Shown here piece after piece: positions 5,309 through 7,630 of a stretch of DNA of 7,630 nt. Source of the DNA: Actinomycetes bacterium (lineage in GTDB: Bacteria > Actinomycetota > Acidimicrobiia > Spongiisociales > UBA5794); the NCBI GenBank assembly GCA_024275815.1, contig JAJRYI010000229.1, forward strand, positions 1-7,630. Reading direction: 5' to 3'. Below the pieces are notes generated by a model. The model saw only the letters and a program-made list of their open reading frames with translations, was not told the DNA's origin and did not search any database. Each line of letters starts with the position of its first letter. Position 1 is the first letter of the stretch. A program made the translations under genes and the position numbers.

Positions 5309-6604
5309 TCACGTGACGAAGAAGCGGCGAGATTTCAGCTCGAAACGCGGCAGTGTCCCCCGGGGTACCGACGTGACCTCTGGCCGCAATCCGAGGGCCG
5401 TCTCGAACGTCGATCGCACCTCGGCCACGGTGCGATCTTCGTCCGCGTGGCTGTGGCACTCGATGTCGAGAGCGATGACCGACATCTCCTTGTTCATCGA
5501 GATGGTGACGCGATACTCGTCGACCGCTTCATGGAGCAACATCAGGTTCTCGACGGCTGCCGGATAGATGTTCACACCCCGTACGACCACCATGTCATCT
5601 GCGCGGCCGATGACACCTCCCGCGAAGCGTGTGAATGTTCGGCCACAGGTGCAGGGGGTGTCGTCGATACGAACGATGTCACCGGTGCGGTATCGCAGCG
5701 CGGGGAACCCGATACGGCCGAGGTTCGTGATCACGAGTTCTCCTCGTTCACCGTGAGCTACGGGGTCACCGGTCGTGGGGTCGACGACTTCCACGATGAA
5801 CTCGCTATCGATGGCGTGTGTCCCGCCGGGCTGTGCCTCACACTCGAAGCTGTGTGCCCCGACCTCCGACGCGCCCGCATGGTCGTAGCACCTTGCCCCC
5901 CAGGCCTCCTCGATCCGTGTCTTCGTCGCGGGAACGTTGGCACCCGGTTCTCCGGCGTGCACCGTGGCCCGCATGGGGATGCGCGAAAGGTCGAAGCTTT
6001 CCTCGCGGGCGACCTCGACCAGTCTCAGCGCGTACGTCGGCGTGCAACACATCGCGGTGACCCCGAGGTCGGCCATGAGATGAAGGCGCTGGACCGATGT
6101 GCGGCCTCCGCCGGGGATCATCAAAGCTCCTACCCGTTTCGCCCCTCCAAGGGCGGCCCAGAAACCGATGAACGGGCCGAATGAGAACGGAACGATGAGA
6201 CGGTCCTGTGACGTGATCCCCGCGCCGGCGAGAACGAATCCCCAGCAGCGCCCCCACCAATCCCAACTCTCGGCAGTGTCGAACACCCGCAGCGGAGTTC
6301 CCGTGGTTCCAGAAGTTTGATGGATCCGTGTGTAGGCGCTCTCGGGGAACGTGCAGTTGGTGCTGAGCAGCCCGTCTGCCTGTGCGTCGAGGAGTTCGCC
6401 CTTCGTGGTGAAGGGGACCGCTGCGAGGTCGTCGAGCGTGCGAACGTCACCGGGTGAGGCGCCTGCCTCGTCGAGCTTGTCGGTCACGAAGCGGTTCCGA
6501 GCGTACGTCTGGTCTATGACCCCGGCGAGCTTCTCCTCCTGGAGCGCACGAAGTTGCTCACGGGCCATGGTCTCGACCCCACGGTCGAAGAAGGAGGTAT
6601 CCAT
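5309..6604 (-). CDS. PaaK-family (phenylacetate-CoA ligase-like) aryl-CoA ligase
   Basis: A 431-residue cytoplasmic AMP-forming ligase, the usual PaaK length. It should join an aromatic acid to coenzyme A through an acyl-adenylate. Motifs in order: the ATP-binding loop TSGTTGTP at 97-104, HAGEPG near 217-222, the adenylate motif YDHAGASEVG at 240-249, YRTGD at 305-309 with the ribose-binding Asp309, a CTCGR cysteine pair at 318-322, GRADDMVVVRGVNIYP at 333-348, and the C-terminal LPRFELKSRR with probable catalytic Lys424. All are intact. Family members act on phenylacetate, but related enzymes use other aryl acids, so the substrate is not fixed by sequence. ATG 6604 is preferred to an in-frame TTG at 6640, because the added residues are not family-like and ATG 6604 has a promoter-like hexamer 6 nt upstream. 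It follows a benzoate-CoA-ligase-type gene in the same direction after a 164-bp gap, which suggests a shared role in aromatic acid use. Confidence 0.9.
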   Translation of the reverse strand: MDTSFFDRGVETMAREQLRALQEEKLAGVIDQTYARNRFVTDKLDEAGASPGDVRTLDDLAAVPFTTKGELLDAQADGLLSTNCTFPESAYTRIHQTSGTTGTPLRVFDTAESWDWWGRCWGFVLAGAGITSQDRLIVPFSFGPFIGFWAALGGAKRVGALMIPGGGRTSVQRLHLMADLGVTAMCCTPTYALRLVEVAREESFDLSRIPMRATVHAGEPGANVPATKTRIEEAWGARCYDHAGASEVGAHSFECEAQPGGTHAIDSEFIVEVVDPTTGDPVAHGERGELVITNLGRIGFPALRYRTGDIVRIDDTPCTCGRTFTRFAGGVIGRADDMVVVRGVNIYPAAVENLMLLHEAVDEYRVTISMNKEMSVIALDIECHSHADEDRTVAEVRSTFETALGLRPEVTSVPRGTLPRFELKSRRFFVT

Positions 6605-6640
6605 GTCGGCAGTTTGGCTCCGTGGCGCCACCCGACGCAA
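6605..6640 (-). promoter_or_regulatory. Candidate leaderless promoter of the PaaK-like gene
   Basis: Read on the minus strand, TTGCGT (6640-6635) and CAAACT (6616-6611) are separated by 18 bp, and the second hexamer ends 6 nt before ATG 6604. Each hexamer matches consensus at only half its positions. The spacing to the start codon equals that in front of the response-regulator gene. A GGAG lies too far upstream (14 nt) to be a good ribosome site. Confidence 0.27.
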
Positions 6641-6660
6641 ACGAGGAAGGAGTGCGTTCT

Positions 6661-6755
6661 CCGTTTACCGTTTGCCGTTTACCGGGGAGGAGCGGTTCTC
6701 GAGTCTGGAGCCGGTCAGCTGGCTCTTTCTCGTCGCCACGGTGAACGGTAAACGG
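6661..6755. repeat. Inverted pair of heptamer arrays (CCGTTTA / TAAACGG)
   Basis: The left arm holds three 7-bp units: CCGTTTA at 6661-6667, CCGTTTG at 6668-6674 and CCGTTTA at 6675-6681. The right arm holds TGAACGG at 6742-6748 and TAAACGG at 6749-6755, which are inverted copies. The outer 12 bp (6661-6672 against 6744-6755) are perfectly complementary, with 16 of 18 matching if extended inward. About 71 bp lie between. The element fills much of the gap between the two ligase genes. Confidence 0.75.
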
Positions 6756-6768
6756 TCGACCGCTGTCC

Positions 6769-7630
6769 TCACCCTCTCAACTTGAACCGTTGGATCTTTC
6801 CGGTCGCCGTCTTGGGAAGATCGTCGACGAACGAGATCCAGCGGGGGTACTTGTAGGGGGCGAGCCCCTCCTTGCACAGCGCACGCAACTCCGTCTCCAG
6901 CTCGTCGCTCGCGGTGCCTGCATCGGTGAGGACGACGAACGCTTCTGGCTTGACGAGTCCTGCGTCATCCTCCCTACCTACCACGGCTGCTTCGAGGACG
7001 AGCGGGTGCTCCATGAGCTTCGCTTCGATCTCGAACGGGGAGGCCCAGATCCCTCCGACTTTGAGCATGTCATCGCTGCGGCCCTGGTAGTAGAGGTAGC
7101 CGTCCTCGTCCTGGAGGTAGGTATCGCCCGTGTCGAGCCAGTCGTCACCGAGCATCGTTGCTTCTGTCTTGCGTGGATTGTTCCAGTACGCCCTCGCCGC
7201 TGAGAGACCACGGTCGAGGAGGCGGCCCGCCACACCGGCGGGAACCACGTTGCCGTCGTCGTCGACGATCCTGGCCTCGTACCCCGGCACCGACTTGCCT
7301 GTCGAACCTGGTCGAATGTCTCCGGGAAGGTTCGAGATGAAGATGTGCAGCAACTCGGTCGACCCGATCCCGTCGAGGATGTCGAGGCCGGTGTGCTCCT
7401 TCCAGCGGCGGAGGATGTCGGGCGGCAAGGCTTCGCCGGCCGATACACAAAGTCGAACGGACGTCATATCGGGGGCGAGCTCGTCGAATGCCGCCAGCTG
7501 AGCAGCGTAGAGCGTCGGGACGCCGAAGTAGAGCGTTGGGCGGAAGCGACGCACGACGTCGAACGTGGTCTCGGGCGTCGGCCTTCCATCGAAGAGCACC
7601 GCGGTGCCACCCACCCACAGGGGGAACGTC
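6769..7630 (-). CDS. Benzoate-CoA-ligase-family enzyme, C-terminal part (cut by window edge)
   Basis: The last 286 residues of an AMP-forming acyl-CoA synthetase; the open frame runs to the window edge (reading TFPLWVGG at the margin), so the true start and the Thr/Gly-rich ATP loop lie outside. The family is usually about 510-530 residues. Visible motifs: YFGVPTLYAAQL, SAGEALP, the adenylate motif IGSTELLHIFISN with the LPGDIRPGSTGK that follows, WLDTGDTY with the ribose-binding Asp, QGRSDDMLKVGGIWASPFEIE at the hinge, and TATGKIQRFKL with the catalytic Lys at codon 6796-6798. The STELLHIFISN and GGIWASPFEIE versions are characteristic of benzoate and hydroxybenzoate CoA ligases, which feed aerobic (box) or anaerobic benzoyl-CoA pathways. 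The exact aryl acid is not certain. A GTG near 7614 can be read as a start but lies in the middle of conserved domain sequence. The next gene downstream is the PaaK-like ligase. Confidence 0.9.
   Translation of the reverse strand, partial: TFPLWVGGTAVLFDGRPTPETTFDVVRRFRPTLYFGVPTLYAAQLAAFDELAPDMTSVRLCVSAGEALPPDILRRWKEHTGLDILDGIGSTELLHIFISNLPGDIRPGSTGKSVPGYEARIVDDDGNVVPAGVAGRLLDRGLSAARAYWNNPRKTEATMLGDDWLDTGDTYLQDEDGYLYYQGRSDDMLKVGGIWASPFEIEAKLMEHPLVLEAAVVGREDDAGLVKPEAFVVLTDAGTASDELETELRALCKEGLAPYKYPRWISFVDDLPKTATGKIQRFKLRG

Noticed and set aside
5237..6184. 315-residue plus-strand open frame opposite the PaaK-like gene
   Set aside because: It is an antisense shadow; the minus strand carries all ligase motifs, while this frame has none.
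6605..6640. TTG at 6640 as start of the PaaK-like ligase
   Set aside because: The 12 added residues are not family-like and no ribosome site precedes the TTG; ATG 6604 gives the normal N-terminus.
6707..6730. Plus-strand hairpin GAGCC...GGCTC followed by TTTCT
   Set aside because: It resembles a weak intrinsic terminator, but no plus-strand gene ends here and the T-tract is short; at most it could limit antisense transcription.
7612..7614. GTG as start of the benzoate-CoA-ligase-like gene
   Set aside because: The frame continues to the window edge with family-like residues and the ATP-loop motif is missing, so the gene is cut by the window rather than starting here.

Overview
The window looks like chromosomal DNA from a high-GC bacterium. 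The bias toward G/C in third codon positions leaves long open frames opposite the real genes. The family mix (an OmpR-type two-component pair, an M23 peptidase with the actinobacterial Cys...Cys domain pattern, aryl-CoA ligases) and several start codons lying right behind a -10-like hexamer suggest an actinobacterium, possibly Acidimicrobiia-like. That assignment is inference. No rRNA, tRNA, CRISPR array, transposase or phage gene was seen.

Layout. (1) 1-419, minus: N-terminal part of a secreted spondin-domain protein, cut by the window edge. (2) 420-540: divergent promoter region with an 11-bp-spaced direct repeat of the kind bound by OmpR/PhoB-family regulators. (3) 541-2420, plus: a response regulator and a four-helix membrane histidine kinase, overlapping by 4 bp and so translationally coupled. 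(4) 2445-3272, minus: an EamA/DMT-type transporter, convergent with the kinase. (5) 3411-3947, plus: a very acidic, lysine-free protein built from 21-residue repeats with calcium-loop motifs. (6) 3948-4059: convergent gap with hairpins and three copies of a heptamer. (7) 4060-5166, minus: secreted coiled-coil M23 (LytM) protein that appears to lack one catalytic histidine. (8) 5309-6604, minus: PaaK-family aryl-CoA ligase. (9) 6605-6768: gap holding an inverted pair of short heptamer arrays. (10) 6769-7630, minus: C-terminal part of a benzoate-CoA-ligase-family enzyme, cut by the window edge.

How they may work together. The two-component pair probably controls its own operon and perhaps the divergent spondin gene through the direct repeat. 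The two ligases lie in the same direction and both activate aromatic carboxylic acids in their known families, so they may belong to an aromatic degradation locus that continues beyond the right edge. The transporter, the repeat protein and the M23 protein have no evident link to these modules.

I did not find a clearly new multi-gene system. The observations most worth checking are the 21-residue repeat protein, the M23 His-to-Val change, the OmpR-type direct repeat, and the two intergenic heptamer families.
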